Source: Branchipolynoe longqiensis (lineage: Eukaryota > Annelida > Polychaeta > Phyllodocida > Polynoidae). From it: a stretch of 64,000 bases of DNA. Shown piece after piece: positions 1-9,516 of the stretch. Where the stretch lies: assembly GCA_030323885.1 (NCBI GenBank), contig CM059197.1:31586209-31650208 (forward strand), written 5' to 3'. The number at the start of each line of letters is the position of its first letter. Position 1 is the first letter of the stretch. The notes beneath the pieces were generated by a model that worked only from the letters and a program-made list of their open reading frames with translations, ran no database searches and was not told the DNA's origin. Made by a program: the position numbers and the translations under genes.

Positions 1-60
1 CCTTCCATGTGCAGCCAGGCGCTCTACCCAACCAGCTAAGGGTGTAGGCCAGTGTACGCA
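1..60 (-). repeat. tRNA-like SINE head fragment at window edge
   Basis: On the minus strand this reads like a tRNA A-box region (a TTAGCTGGTTGGGTAGAGCG-like word). It is cut by the window edge, so a real tRNA gene cannot be fully excluded, but tRNA-derived SINE heads are abundant here and no T-arm is visible. Confidence 0.35.
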
Positions 61-119
61 TCGGCAGGTCGTACATTCGGGGGTGGGGGTGGGGGTGAGA
101 TTGGTATATCTAATGACAT

Positions 120-490
120 GCTTGGTTTTTGTAAAAAAAAATCTTTTCTTCTGTAAATGTACTTTGATCATGTGAATAGGTAATTGTTCTGGACCGTCAC
201 ACTTTTCTTCCAGCCATGAGTGGTGCAGTTTGACCTTTTCTTTGGGAAATGTATGTTATTCCTGTGAATAGCTCATTTGCCTGTGTCGTGACACTCATTA
301 TTCCAGCCATGAGTTGTGCAGCTTCATCTTTTCTTTGGTAATTTTTTGGTTGTTTATCCATGAGAATAGTTCATTTCCCAGCGCTGTTCCATTCGTTTTC
401 CAGCCATGAGTTACCTTTACTTCTGTAAATATATTTAATGAATGTGAATAGGTAATTTCTCAGCGCGGTTGCACTTGTTTTCCACCAGGG
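120..490. repeat. Degenerate ~100 bp tandem repeat
   Basis: Four diverged units share the words TTTTCCAGCCATGAG, CTTTTCTTTGG and GTGAATAG at roughly 90-110 bp spacing. No coding signal is seen. Confidence 0.55.
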
Positions 491-1487
491 GGAGCTGAGA
501 GAGGTGGGGGCTTCCGAGCTCCCTGCACCCCAGCAATGACACCAAATGAGGTCCCCGTCCATTCACAAACCATTTCCAGTGATCACATTTGAATACCATT
601 TTAAGAACTTATTCACTTGGAAATTTGAATGTTTTTTTACGACATGGTCCGTCCAAAAAAATCCAGTGCGCGAGTGACAGTATATGTGGCACTGGTAAGG
701 GTTGGGGGTGGTGGCGCCACCTGTCCCAAAAGTGAAAGGGGGGGGGGGGGGTCACCCATAAAGTAGCACACAACACCAGGGTGCCCAATATAGGGAATCA
801 TCCCTTCCGCGCCTTTATACTAGCATAATTTGTATTCATCACATAAAGTTGAATTCCCTTTTAACGCTTTATTATGGAGAGATTTCCATCGAATAATTGT
901 CAATAATTAAATATATTAAATGCAACAATAGAGAAACCTGTATTAAATCATTCATGCGCAATGTGAAGAACATGGCAACAATTAAACTATCGAAGGATCT
1001 CCATGATAGCAAAAAGCAACACGCTAAAGTCAGTGTTAATCAGCAATATAATCAACAAGATGGATGTTTGGTTGTTGTCTTACGTCCTGGCAATATCTTA
1101 GGTCATATTAGTACGGGAGAAGATGGGGACATGCGCAGAAGAGCACTTCCTGTTACGTAGGAAGCTTATCTATTATGCATATAGCAAGTGTGACAGGAAT
1201 AGGCAGTTCAATCAGACGATGGCGGCCATCTTAACTCCAGCACAGCATGGGAAATATCTCACACAGGGATTCTGCACCTCCTGCCATATTAAATTACATG
1301 ATTTCCCATGATTGACCATGATCATTACACAATTCCATAACTGCTTTAGATCAAAATAATTATATTTCTATTACTTGACATGACTACTGTAACATCCTAA
1401 ACTATTAGACAGGGATGAAAGTGGTCTCCAGCAAAAGACGCAGAAATCAAGCCGATATTATTAGTCCAATGATGAATTTCCGTGAAA
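491..1487. other. Unassigned, mostly unique DNA
   Basis: No gene or named element is seen. It contains a G run near 738-750 and a segment at about 712-850 (GGTGGCGCCACC, then CCCTTCCGCGCCTTTATACT) that recurs in diverged form at 3740-3860. The end near 1411 (CAGGGATGAAAGTGGTCTCC) recurs at 23874. Confidence 0.5.
712..850 (+). repeat. Dispersed repeat, copy 1
   Basis: Shares GGCGCCACC and CCCTTCCG(C/T)GCCTTTATACT in the same order with 3740-3860. It may be the end of an unnamed element. Confidence 0.4.
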
Positions 1488-1735
1488 ACCAATGACTTAA
1501 AAATTGATACTTGTCGCTTCCTAGCCTGTCACTCAGCATTAATAGGATAGGGCAAGGACGTGTTAGCTCAGTGTGAGGATAATGGGACTGAGTGGGATAT
1601 CGGGTCCTGGTGCCAGTGACCTGATTTCCCAGTGGCGCAGCACTAGAAAGTCACCATGAGTACGCACTGTCACAAGTCGGTACCGATCCTGATATTACCT
1701 TCGATGTTGGTAGGACATAAAACAACAACGACCAA
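1488..1735 (+). mobile_element. SINE family 1, 5'-truncated
   Basis: Body and tail of the main SINE are present (GATACTTGTCGCTTCCTAGC, then CAGTGTGAGGATAATG, then GTCCTGATATGACC-like tail and ACAACAACGACCAACC). The tRNA head is absent. Confidence 0.75.
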
Positions 1736-1896
1736 CCAAACCTCGAGGATGGACAGAGTTTTGGCACTGGCAGAAGCCAGATTTCGCAAGACACATCATA
1801 TCAAAAGCAGGAGGCTTCCTACGGATAAGCACTGACTGGGTCTACATGGACTTCCATTTTCAGTTAGAACTCAATGGTAGCAAGAATGCGGTTAGT

Positions 1897-2247
1897 TGGT
1901 TGTTGAGAGTTTTATGTCCTGGCAACATCTAACGTCATATCGGGACATGTACTGACTTCTGAGAGTGCACACTCATGGTGACTTTATAGTGCTGTACCAC
2001 TGGGAAATCAGGCTGCCAGTGCCAGCACCATGACCTGATATCCCACTCAGTCACATTATCCTGACACTGAGCCAACCAGTCCTTGCCCTCTCCTAATTAT
2101 GCTGAGTGCCAGGCTAGGAAGCGAAAAGTATCAATTTTTAAATCATTGGTTTGACTCGACGAAGTTTCTAACCTGTGGCTTCAAATCCCATGATCTACCA
2201 AAATGGGTGAGGGAAACTCAACTCATTCGGCCATCCCGTTTGGTAAA
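1897..2247 (-). mobile_element. SINE family 1, tRNA-Leu/Ser-like head
   Basis: Nearly full-length reverse copy. The tail (TTTTATGTCCTGGCAACATC) is on the left and the head with its B-box remnant and CATTCGGCCATCCCG (A-box side) is on the right. Confidence 0.8.
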
Positions 2248-2790
2248 AAAAGTATGTGAAAATGGATGCACCAGAAGAAAGGCACACATAAATAAAGCTG
2301 GATATGCAGGATTTCCTGTTCCACAGTTTTGTGTATAAACTTCCTTTCTCGAAACTCCATATCTGTCAGTCTGCTCTCACCAAAATGAATTAAATTTCAC
2401 AAGGGAGCCCTATGTAAGTAACCGAAGCCATTGAAGGATGCTGGGCACAGGGGCAATACATATGGAAACCGACAGACGCGGGAAGCCAGACACGAAGCCA
2501 AATCTGAAGCCAGTCACGAATCGACAAGCCAGTCTATGTTCTATATTTGTATTGAAACCGAAAGCCAAGTAGATTGCTATCACTAAAGCCTTGTGCAGCG
2601 GTGTGTGATAAAGCGCTAAAAATAAAACAGAAACAGACCTGATGGGGGCAACATAAGCGGGGTGTAATGATCCTGTAACATGGCCAGAATAGCTGCACAG
2701 TGCCCCGGGCAATCAATGGCCTGGCCTTCCTCCAGTGCACGGCTTACTAAGAACTGACACACATTATACGCAAACCTGCACTACGCTAGT
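2248..2790. other. Unassigned, unique DNA
   Basis: No recognisable gene or repeat. A short GAAGCCAGACACGAAGCC-like reiteration lies near 2480-2530. Short open frames on the minus strand show no recognisable domain. Confidence 0.5.
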
Positions 2791-2796
2791 CAAATA

Positions 2797-2978
2797 CACT
2801 AAAACCTCTCTAACCGACCACCTCCACAATTCAGCATCCCCCTATATCGATCGCTTTATTTGGGTCCCAAACGATTGACCATACCATTTTTGGTTAAACT
2901 CCCTAAATCGACCATCTCGCTAAATTGACCATTTAACATTGGTCCCATGGTTGGTTAATTTAGAGAGGTTTTACTGTG
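2797..2978. mobile_element. pogo/Tigger-like MITE, copy 1
   Basis: Ends are CACTAAAACCTCTCTAA and the inverse TTAGAGAGGTTTTACTGTG, flanked by TA on both sides (2795-2796, 2979-2980). CAGTAAAACCTC-type ends with TA duplications are typical of pogo/Tigger-derived elements. No transposase is encoded. Confidence 0.75.
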
Positions 2979-3044
2979 TAAATATATATGAACAGGAGAT
3001 TAGCAGAATCAGGCAGTATCTATGTGTTTGGTACTCTCTCGAGG

Positions 3045-3072
3045 CAGTCGAATTAGAGAGGCTTTACTGTAG
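3045..3072. repeat. Solo end of the pogo-like MITE
   Basis: The word TTAGAGAGGCTTTACTGTAG matches the right end of the 2797-2978 element but has no partner nearby. Confidence 0.5.
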
Positions 3073-3132
3073 TTGAATATCTAACCTTTCCAAATGGACC
3101 CTATGATAGTTTATAGTCTCAATAGTCAAAAT

Positions 3133-3300
3133 GACTGATTGTGGTTTTACGTCCTAGCACCGACTCATGATTACTTTTTACATGGTGCCTCCACATTGGT
3201 ATTCGGTGGTCACCAGTATCATAACAATATACCACTCAGCCGTATTATCCTCACACTTACTCAGCTAAGCAGTAATTGGCCCATCCTAGTAAAGTGAGCA
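3133..3300 (-). mobile_element. Diverged SINE family 1 copy
   Basis: Weak but collinear similarity to the reverse SINE: TTTTACGTCCTAGCA, then ACCACTCAG, then TTATCCT, then CATCCTAGTAA. Internally deleted. Confidence 0.5.
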
Positions 3301-3501
3301 GTCAGGTAGCAACCAGTAACAATTTTATTAGACTTTGTTCACACATGCGCACTGAGCCTTGGGACAGTAACATTGCTGAAAGAAGTTATGAGACTGTTGT
3401 GAATGGTTTGTATACCTAGAGAGAGAACAAACTGCGTAGATACTACCCGATTCCTCAAACATGCCAAACTCCTGTACACATATATAAATACATATCTATA
3501 G

Positions 3502-3688
3502 AGTAAAACCTCTCTAAATTGACCGATCATGGGACCAACTTTAAATGGTCCATTTAGGGAGGTGGTCGGTTTAGGGATTTTTTTTATCATTACAATGGAA
3601 TTCTATGGGTGATCGTTTGGGACCCAAATAAAGCGATCGATATAGGGGAGTGGTTGATCTCTGGAGGTGGTCGGTTAGAGAGGTTTTA
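3502..3688. mobile_element. pogo/Tigger-like MITE, copy 2
   Basis: AGTAAAACCTCTCTAAATTG at the left faces GGTTAGAGAGGTTTTA at the right. The interior repeats the GACCA/TGGTC words and the AAATAAAGCGATCGATATAG block of copy 1 (2797-2978) in the opposite orientation. Confidence 0.7.
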
Positions 3689-3739
3689 GAAAAGATCCTT
3701 CTATGCGAGTGAGGTTTTCCGTATATACAGGTACCGGGA

Positions 3740-3860
3740 AGCGCCGGAGATGGCGCCACCAGTCATGACACACGAAGGAGGCAGTACAGTGCATAGTGTA
3801 ATAATAATAATTCCCTTCCGTGCCTTTATACTCGCAGATTGCGTCATACATCACATAATC
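3740..3860 (+). repeat. Dispersed repeat, copy 2
   Basis: Partner of 712-850: GATGGCGCCACCAG, then CCCTTCCGTGCCTTTATACT, then CATCACATAA. The rest of 3690-4144 shows nothing else recognisable. Confidence 0.4.
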
Positions 3861-4144
3861 GAATGTACAGATGCGCAAATCAAGTGTGCGGTTGTAGAGT
3901 GTACATGTTTGTCAATAAGATATTGCATGACATAATGGCATAATGACATATTGCATGCAGCATTGTATTTTAAACAAAGCCCACCAATTTAAATCGAAGA
4001 CTTTAAACCAAGTGTGTACTGAGTTAATATCTTAGGCATGGCAATCTTGTTCTAAACGAATTATCTCAGACTTAATCAACTAGAAACAAGCACCTCGTCA
4101 GGCACTGATCAGAAGGTCATTTCTATGTTGTTGATGACAAACTG

Positions 4145-4236
4145 AAGGCCCTTTCACATTACGACACATCTCGCAAGCGTGCGGCCAACGCATGAAATCA
4201 ATTTTTTACATCGAGCAGCATTACACATTTCGGCAT

Positions 4237-4270
<34 letters not shown>

Positions 4271-4775
4271 AAGTTGGACGTATACATAGCGTATGGCCAA
4301 CATATGACCAACGTATGGCTAACATACCTCCCGGCGAAAAATGCTCGAATTATGCTCACAGTACGTTCAAAGAATGCCGGTGAACGTTATAGAAGTTATT
4401 CGATCACCAGAACTACGCCTCATACATTATATACATAAAGACACGCTGGAGAAACGCTAAATGTACATTAGATGTATGTTAGGCATACTTTATCGATATG
4501 TTGTCAGTACGCGGACTGTACATTCCCACTGCCTTTAATGTAGGTCAACGCAATGCAATGTAGTGAACAACATTTGTCTCACATACATCAACATACGCCT
4601 AATGCATACATAACGTACGGCGGACGTAAAACCACACATTGTCGAACGTTGTTGTACGTCGAAAGTGTTGTGCATGCACAAAACTTTGCCACCCCCTGAC
4701 GTGCAATGCCATATCTCAATGAACGTCGACATACAATGATGTATACCAATGAGCGCCTGACACGTGGTTGGGCAT
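4145..4775 (+). mobile_element. Foldback MITE family P, copy 1 (right end lost)
   Basis: The left end AAGGCCCTTTCACATTACGA matches the complete copies at 15352, 30490 and 41161. The interior is rich in ACGTATGGCC/AACGTA words. A central palindrome related to GTTTTGTGCATGCACAAAAC lies at 4667-4685. The right terminal repeat is replaced by another repeat at about 4775. A 32-base G run (4237-4268) sits where copy 30490 has GCGGC. Confidence 0.7.
4237..4268 (+). repeat. Poly-G run, 32 bases
   Basis: Uninterrupted G homopolymer inside the MITE, the longest of several G/C runs in this window. It is able to form G-quadruplexes, and its length may be unreliable in assembly. Confidence 0.9.
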
Positions 4776-4779
4776 TTCA

Positions 4780-5090
4780 TAAAAGCTGCTTGCAAAGTGT
4801 TGAAGTGGTGCTGGCTTTTGCAAGTTACTAGCAGCACTCTCTTGGGGAGCAAATAGAGGTCTCACACTGGCAAGAACATGTCAAGACAGGCACCAACTAT
4901 TTATCCCTGCAGTAGCTGGCAGGGAGATGTTGGGAGTTGCCTTCATAACCGGCCTTAACCCTGCCATGGAAGCATGGTTTTCTGTTAGGGTTTGCTCCCT
5001 TAGCCTTTGGTTCTATCAAGAACCTATACCACAAGGCAGTGGTTTATAACTTTGCAAGGCAGGGGCGTCGAACTCCCTGAGGTATTTTAG
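4780..5090 (+). repeat. Dispersed repeat R, copy 1
   Basis: Matches 46215-46520 in inverse orientation across shared words: AGCAAATAGAGGT, ACATGTCAAGACAGG, GGGAGATGTTGGGAGTTCC-like, GGTTCTATCAAGAACC-like and CAGGGGCG-like. No coding capacity. It may be a fragment of a larger retroelement. Confidence 0.6.
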
Positions 5091-5371
5091 CAGATAGGTA
5101 CTACATTACCCGTATACTGTACTCGAAGACAAATCCACGACATCTGGTGTAATCTCAGCCAGGCAAGTACTCAGTGAGTAAATGTCTGACTTGGCTGTGT
5201 CTAGCTTCCGCGGCCAGTCAATTTACACACAAGTCGGTTATTGCTTCACTCCCAAGGTCACTCCCATGGTCATCGCTCATGCAATAATTCAATTCTTTAT
5301 TCAATTCAATTCTTTATTTCAGACTCAGGATGATGGTAGTTACATAATTTGGTCCATAATAATCTCCCTCT

Positions 5372-5646
5372 TATTGATTGATTGGTTGATTGTTGGAGTT
5401 TTTATGTCCTGGTAACATCTAAGGTTATATCAGGACAGGTACCGACTGGTGACAGTGTGCATCACCACTCATGGACACTGAGATAACACGCCACTGGATC
5501 CATCACCCGATATCCCACTCAGTCACATTAATCTGATACTGAGCTAACCAGTCCTCGCTCTATCAGAGTACTGCTGGGTGTCAGGCTAGGTAGCGACGAC
5601 TAAAAATTGTGTAACTCTTTGTGTTTGACTCAGCTGAGTATTGATC
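5372..5646 (-). mobile_element. SINE family 1, reverse copy
   Basis: Tail TTTTTATGTCCTGGTAACAT and body through GGCTAGGTAGCGAC, then TTTGACTCAGC. The tRNA head is missing; a second partial copy follows directly. The interval 5091-5371 holds nothing recognisable. Confidence 0.75.
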
Positions 5647-5937
5647 CTGGCAACATCTAATCGGGTTCCCTAACCTTAATAGTACATTCATCGGGTACGG
5701 ACTTGTGAGAGAACACACACCTGGCGATGTTATAGTACTGCCCACCACCCTGCGAGACTAGGCCACTGGCAGTTGACCCGATATCGCACTCAGTCTTATT
5801 ATCCTGATACTGAGCTCATTATTGTACTATCCTAACAATGCCGAGCACCAGGCTAGGTAGTGTAGTGGTCTGCACTGACCTCTCAGGCAAGTAACCACAT
5901 AGACAGGTAGGCGTGGGGAGTGTCTTGATATCAGGGA

Positions 5938-6009
5938 GCCTAGGTGGTGTAATGGTTAGCACACTGGCCCGGAGTGCAAAGAGATGTGGGTTCGAGTCCC
6001 GCTCTAGGC
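5938..6009 (+). other. tRNA-like domain in the 5' LTR of TRIM 1
   Basis: 72 nt fold: acceptor GCCTAGG pairs with TCTAGGC (six Watson-Crick pairs and one G-U), the D stem GTGT pairs with GCAC, and the T stem GTGGG pairs with CCCGC around TTCGAGT. The A box (TGGTGTAATGG) and B box (GGTTCGAGTCC) match the pol III consensus. The anticodon arm has the right length (17 nt plus a 5 nt variable loop), but only three of five pairs form and position 33 is C, so it is probably not a decoding tRNA. Closest in style to tRNA-Glu/Val. Confidence 0.85.
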
Positions 6010-6043
6010 ACAGTATTTCCCATTTTCATCACCCCCATGACAC

Positions 6044-6061
6044 TGGTTGCCGTGATCAGGA
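6044..6061 (+). promoter_or_regulatory. Primer-binding site of TRIM 1
   Basis: TGGTTGCCGTGATCAGGA starts two bases after the LTR. Its complement resembles the 3' end of animal tRNA-His (TCACGGCA plus CCA) with one extra base and one mismatch. The equivalent site is unchanged in TRIM copy 2. The primer identity is from memory and should be checked. Confidence 0.6.
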
Positions 6062-6169
6062 TCCTGTACAAGCTTTGCGCTGTATGGTTGTTGAACCTAC
6101 CCTGTGTATGATGTGTTAGTGCATTGCCTGTATGTATGTAATTGTAAGCATTACAAGACTTACAATTCC

Positions 6170-6180
6170 AGGGGGACGAG
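6170..6180 (+). promoter_or_regulatory. Polypurine tract of TRIM 1
   Basis: AGGGGGACGAG lies immediately before the 3' LTR. The same word occupies 28815-28825 in copy 2. This is the expected site of plus-strand priming. Confidence 0.7.
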
Positions 6181-6257
6181 TGTAGTGGTCTGCACTGACC
6201 TCTCAGGCAAGTAACCACATAGACAGGTAGGCGTGGGGAGTGTGTTGATATCAGGGA

Positions 6258-6329
6258 GCCTAGGTGGTGTAATGGTTAGCACACTGGCCCGGAATGCAAA
6301 GAGATGTGGGTTCGAGTCCCGCTCTAGGC
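6258..6329 (+). other. tRNA-like domain in the 3' LTR of TRIM 1
   Basis: Same 72 nt cloverleaf as 5938-6009, with one change in the anticodon loop (GGAGT to GGAAT). Acceptor, D and T stems and both promoter boxes are unchanged. Confidence 0.85.
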
Positions 6330-6780
6330 GCAATATTTCCCATTTTCATCACCCCCATGACAGTAGCGACAAGCATCAATTTTGTATGGCATTGGTTTCA
6401 CTCGGCCCGCATTCGACTACCAGCCTTCTGTACGGGAAGCCTCCCCTCTACCGATTAGGCCATCGCGTCTTGTCCAACCGATCAATCAATCATTTAAAAT
6501 CAATATTTAGCCTGGAACTCGGCATTACTAGTATAGAACAACAGAACAAGGGGCAGTGTGATTGGGAAGACTAATTGCCGAAAGTTGAAATTTCAGAAAT
6601 TTGTCTTGTTCAGTCATGGTCTGTCAAAGATTAGCAATCACTGGGGACTCGTTGGATCTTTCTGAGGAAATGAACTACAATGCAACTCTCTACTAATTAG
6701 GCTCACTTCATTCCAAGTCCTGGTAAAAAAAAAAAAGGCCTTTCAAGGATCGACACAGTGGAAGCCTTTGCTAGCCGCAC

Positions 6781-7110
6781 GACCGGACGCGGTGGCCGAC
6801 TCGGTAGAGCGCAGGCCTCCTGTGCGGGAGATCGGGAGATTGATTCCCGGTCGAGTCAAACCAATGACATACAAAATTGACACCTATCACTTCCTAGCTT
6901 GGTGTTCGACATTAATATGATAGGGCAAGGAATGGTTAGCTCAATGTCAGGATAATTTGTGCGAGTAGGGTGTGGGCGACCTGGTCTCCCAGTGAGGCAG
7001 CACTATAGAACCGCCACGAGTGTGCACTGTCACAAGTTGGTACCCGTCATGATATGACATTAGATGTTTCTGGGACATAACAACTCCAACAACCAGCCAG
7101 CCAGCCACAC
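6781..7110 (+). mobile_element. SINE family 1, tRNA-Arg/Lys-like head
   Basis: Full-length copy: head GGTGGCCGACTCGGTAGAGC with a B-box-like AGATTGATTCCC, the shared body, then a tail ending ACATAACAACTCCAACAACC. The stretch 6476-6780 has an alternate-tail remnant near 6545 (GAAGACTAATTGCCG) and nothing else recognisable. Confidence 0.85.
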
Positions 7111-7133
7111 TCTCTTACATCAATGCCTTATCA

Positions 7134-7390
7134 TGAGACTGTCTCAAAAGGTGCTAAGCAATATGGGACAAAACTTTGTCCATAGTAACTATCAACACAC
7201 TATCTACTTATGCATTTGCTCAGGATAAACTGATTTGTTTTTTACATGGTGTTTCATAATCCCAATAGAATACATATTGATTTGAAGCAAATGTCCGTGT
7301 GTTTTCAGTGTAACCGTATCTGTGGTGTTTTGTGTCAATCGTTACTACGGACAAAAAAACGAAGAGCTCGCACCTTTTGAGACAGGCTCA
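7134..7390. mobile_element. MITE family M, copy 1
   Basis: 257 bp element with inverted ends TGAGACTGTCTCAAAAGGTG and CACCTTTTGAGACAGGCTCA, flanked by TCA on both sides (7131-7133, 7391-7393). An inverse copy lies at 51523-51780. No ORF. Confidence 0.8.
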
Positions 7391-7992
7391 TCATGTTGAC
7401 TCCACATATTGCACAGAAAGCCTCAATCGAAATTCTTACGGCTACATAACAAGCGTATTCAACATTGAATGACGCAAGCAAAAGGGGAATATGACTCACC
7501 CAATCTGCCTGACTCTGAAGGCAAATCGTACTTACCTAGAAAGAGAGAAAGGAAATCGATTAGACATGCACCCAATTACAGCCACATTCAGGAGGTGTTC
7601 TATCAAGCGCAATGACAGTAGCATTTCCACAAGGCATTTATAGCCTTTCGTCAATGATGAAAAACAGACATAATTAGCGTTACATGGAAAAATGTTCTGG
7701 CTGGGTCCATGAAATGTCATTAGGACTCATTTATTAAAGGTAACATTTTTAATGGAAAGAAAGGGAGACTACACATTTCACCAACCTAAAAATTACAATA
7801 AAAGGGCTAGAGGTAATTTTCTAAGAACAGAGACTGCAAAGTTGTCTGATGTAGTCGGTGCGCACTCACAACCGTCATTCAAGACCAAACTCCTAACAAT
7901 TCTTCAAATGACCTCATATGCCGACCTCACAAAGAGCCAGTGTAAATTGAGTAGCCCTCCTAAAACTAGCGCATGGGATAGGTATATACCTA
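7391..7992. other. Unassigned, unique DNA
   Basis: No repeat partner, gene or tandem structure was recognised. The longest open frame (7752-8018, plus) has no recognisable domain and runs into the next MITE. Confidence 0.5.
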
Positions 7993-8269
7993 ATGCCTGG
8001 TACACACCTACCATATAGGATTTGTGCACTAAAACTCGTGACTCGACCCGACCCGCTTAAAACTGAAAACGGGCTGATTCATTTTTCAAATCGCGAATCG
8101 CAATCGTAATCGGCCCGGTTTAGCCCTAAAACTGAGGTTTTATGCACGAATCGCAATCACTAGGTGTGCGCGGGGAGCGCACACCTAGTGATTTTTGTGC
8201 ACAAAACGGGCAGTTTTAGATCGTATATGGTAGGTGGGTGTGCACAAACGGTAGGTGTGTACTAGGCAT
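7993..8269. mobile_element. MITE family G with internal hairpin, copy 1
   Basis: Terminal inverted repeats ATGCCTGGTACACACCTACC and GGTAGGTGTGTACTAGGCAT. The interior repeats the word GGTAGGTGTGCAC and holds a perfect hairpin (CACTAGGTGTGCGC facing GCGCACACCTAGTG at 8157-8190). A second copy lies at 53232-53478. The flanking duplication is unclear here (TA/AA). Confidence 0.75.
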
Positions 8270-9470
8270 AACATGGTGTAAAGTCGTCGTCTGGCAACTG
8301 TAGTTGTGTAGGCAGGCGATAGGAAATAAGTTCAGGCAAGGAGAGAAAGGAAGAGTATAAAGAGTGAAAGTAGAGTGAGAGCTTGCACCCTCAGGTTTAT
8401 TATTACATAGTGGTACATGGATCTGATATGGCATACCACCTGACAATTATCTCCATTCAGCAACAAGCATGTCTAGTTCCACCAATGAACAGTAAGCATT
8501 CTTGGGTCACCATGGCTACTGTGATCTATCCACCACCACCATGCGTGTGGCTATTTGGCCTGCACCTGCCTGCTGTGTGTGTGTGGTGATCCCTGACTAA
8601 CAGTTGGGGGGAGGGGGTAGGTGAGTGGAGCTCTTGAGCTCCTTACACACTAACAGTAGTGCCCCTCTCACACTATCTAATACACAATGACTATTGACTA
8701 CAAGTAAAGAGTCACCAGCAACTACATAAACACATTCATGCACCTGGCACTATACATCATTTACATTAATAGACCATTTCACATTCCCCACCAATGCGTT
8801 TTATGGGAATATTTTACAATGGCACAACAAAATTAACATAATTAAGGCCAGCCAATAACATTTAAGATGACATCGTAACTACTAAATTGAGATTATTGCT
8901 GTTAAGCAATGAACACAAGCTGCAAAGCGACATACTTGTTATAGACAGGGTAAATAAGACATATATTTTAACAAGTTTTTTTAACCAGCATGACGCGGCT
9001 GCATGAGGGTACGCCCTGGAGACCCTGATTGGGAATATGGGCAGATACTCAGGTCACACACTGTGCTGCCTACAGACAAGGCGCATGCAATGAATAGCCA
9101 ACTACCACCAAATACCACATGATAGAGCTGAGAAGAGTCAGGGTAGGACATGTAACACTGCAGCTTAATAATGTTAAGATTATTATCACCTGCGACTTTC
9201 ACAGACAGACAGACAAAACAGGTCTCTCCCCATCACCAAGTCGTTTAAAAAGGCTTTCAACAATTTCGAGTTTGTTCATATTTGTTGCCCACTCCCCCAA
9301 AAAAGAATATTATATATATATAGAGTAAGTCATTACTGACTCTTAATGACCTGAAAACAAGCAAAAAATGTACATTGTAGTAGCTCTGCTGGGATTTATG
9401 CTAATTGATTTGAACTGGAAAGACCATCTCCCTGGTATATGAATGCCCTGGTGGCAACAACCCGAGGTAA
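8270..9470. other. Unassigned, unique DNA
   Basis: No gene, SINE or MITE was recognised over about 1.2 kb. Short CCACCACCA and TGTGTGTG tracts lie near 8530-8590. Short open frames have no recognisable domain. Confidence 0.5.

Positions 9471-9477
<7 letters not shown>

Positions 9478-9511
<34 letters not shown>
9478..9511. repeat. (TA)n microsatellite at the left edge of the DIRS element
   Basis: An uninterrupted TA run abuts the left end of the DIRS element. The flank before it (GAGGTAAAAC at 9464-9473) is the inverse of the element tip after it (TTTTACCTC), so the run is the loop of an inverted repeat. Confidence 0.9.

Positions 9512-9516
<5 letters not shown>

Larger units (their letters stand above)
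5861..6362 (+). mobile_element. TRIM (miniature LTR retrotransposon), copy 1, with tRNA-like LTRs
   Basis: Two 182 bp direct repeats (5861-6042, 6181-6362) begin TGTAGTGGTCTGC and end ATGACA, the TG...CA signature of LTRs. They differ at about four positions. The 138 bp between them has a primer-binding site directly after the first LTR and a purine tract directly before the second. The flanks carry a perfect 4 bp duplication, GTAG (5857-5860, 6363-6366). There is no ORF, so it depends on enzymes from another element. The same design recurs at 28505-29007, which rules out a chance tandem repeat. Each LTR contains a tRNA-like cloverleaf. What is seen is the architecture; mobilisation by an LTR retrotransposon is inferred. 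Confidence 0.9.
5647..6475 (-). mobile_element. SINE family 1 split by a TRIM insertion
   Basis: The SINE body runs to GGCTAGGTAG (5860), is interrupted by the TRIM at 5861-6362, and resumes at 6363 with GTAGCGACAAGCATCAATTT and a tRNA-like head ending near 6475. The duplicated GTAG shows the SINE was the target and is older. Confidence 0.8.

Noticed and set aside
2410..2740. Overlapping minus-strand open frames near 2.5 kb
   Set aside because: No domain, two competing frames, no promoter or splice evidence.
5861..6362. Tandem SINE or a 320 bp satellite dimer
   Set aside because: The two direct repeats end in TG...CA, are exactly 182 bp each, enclose a PBS and a purine tract, and have a 4 bp target duplication at two independent loci. 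That fits an LTR element, not a tandem array.
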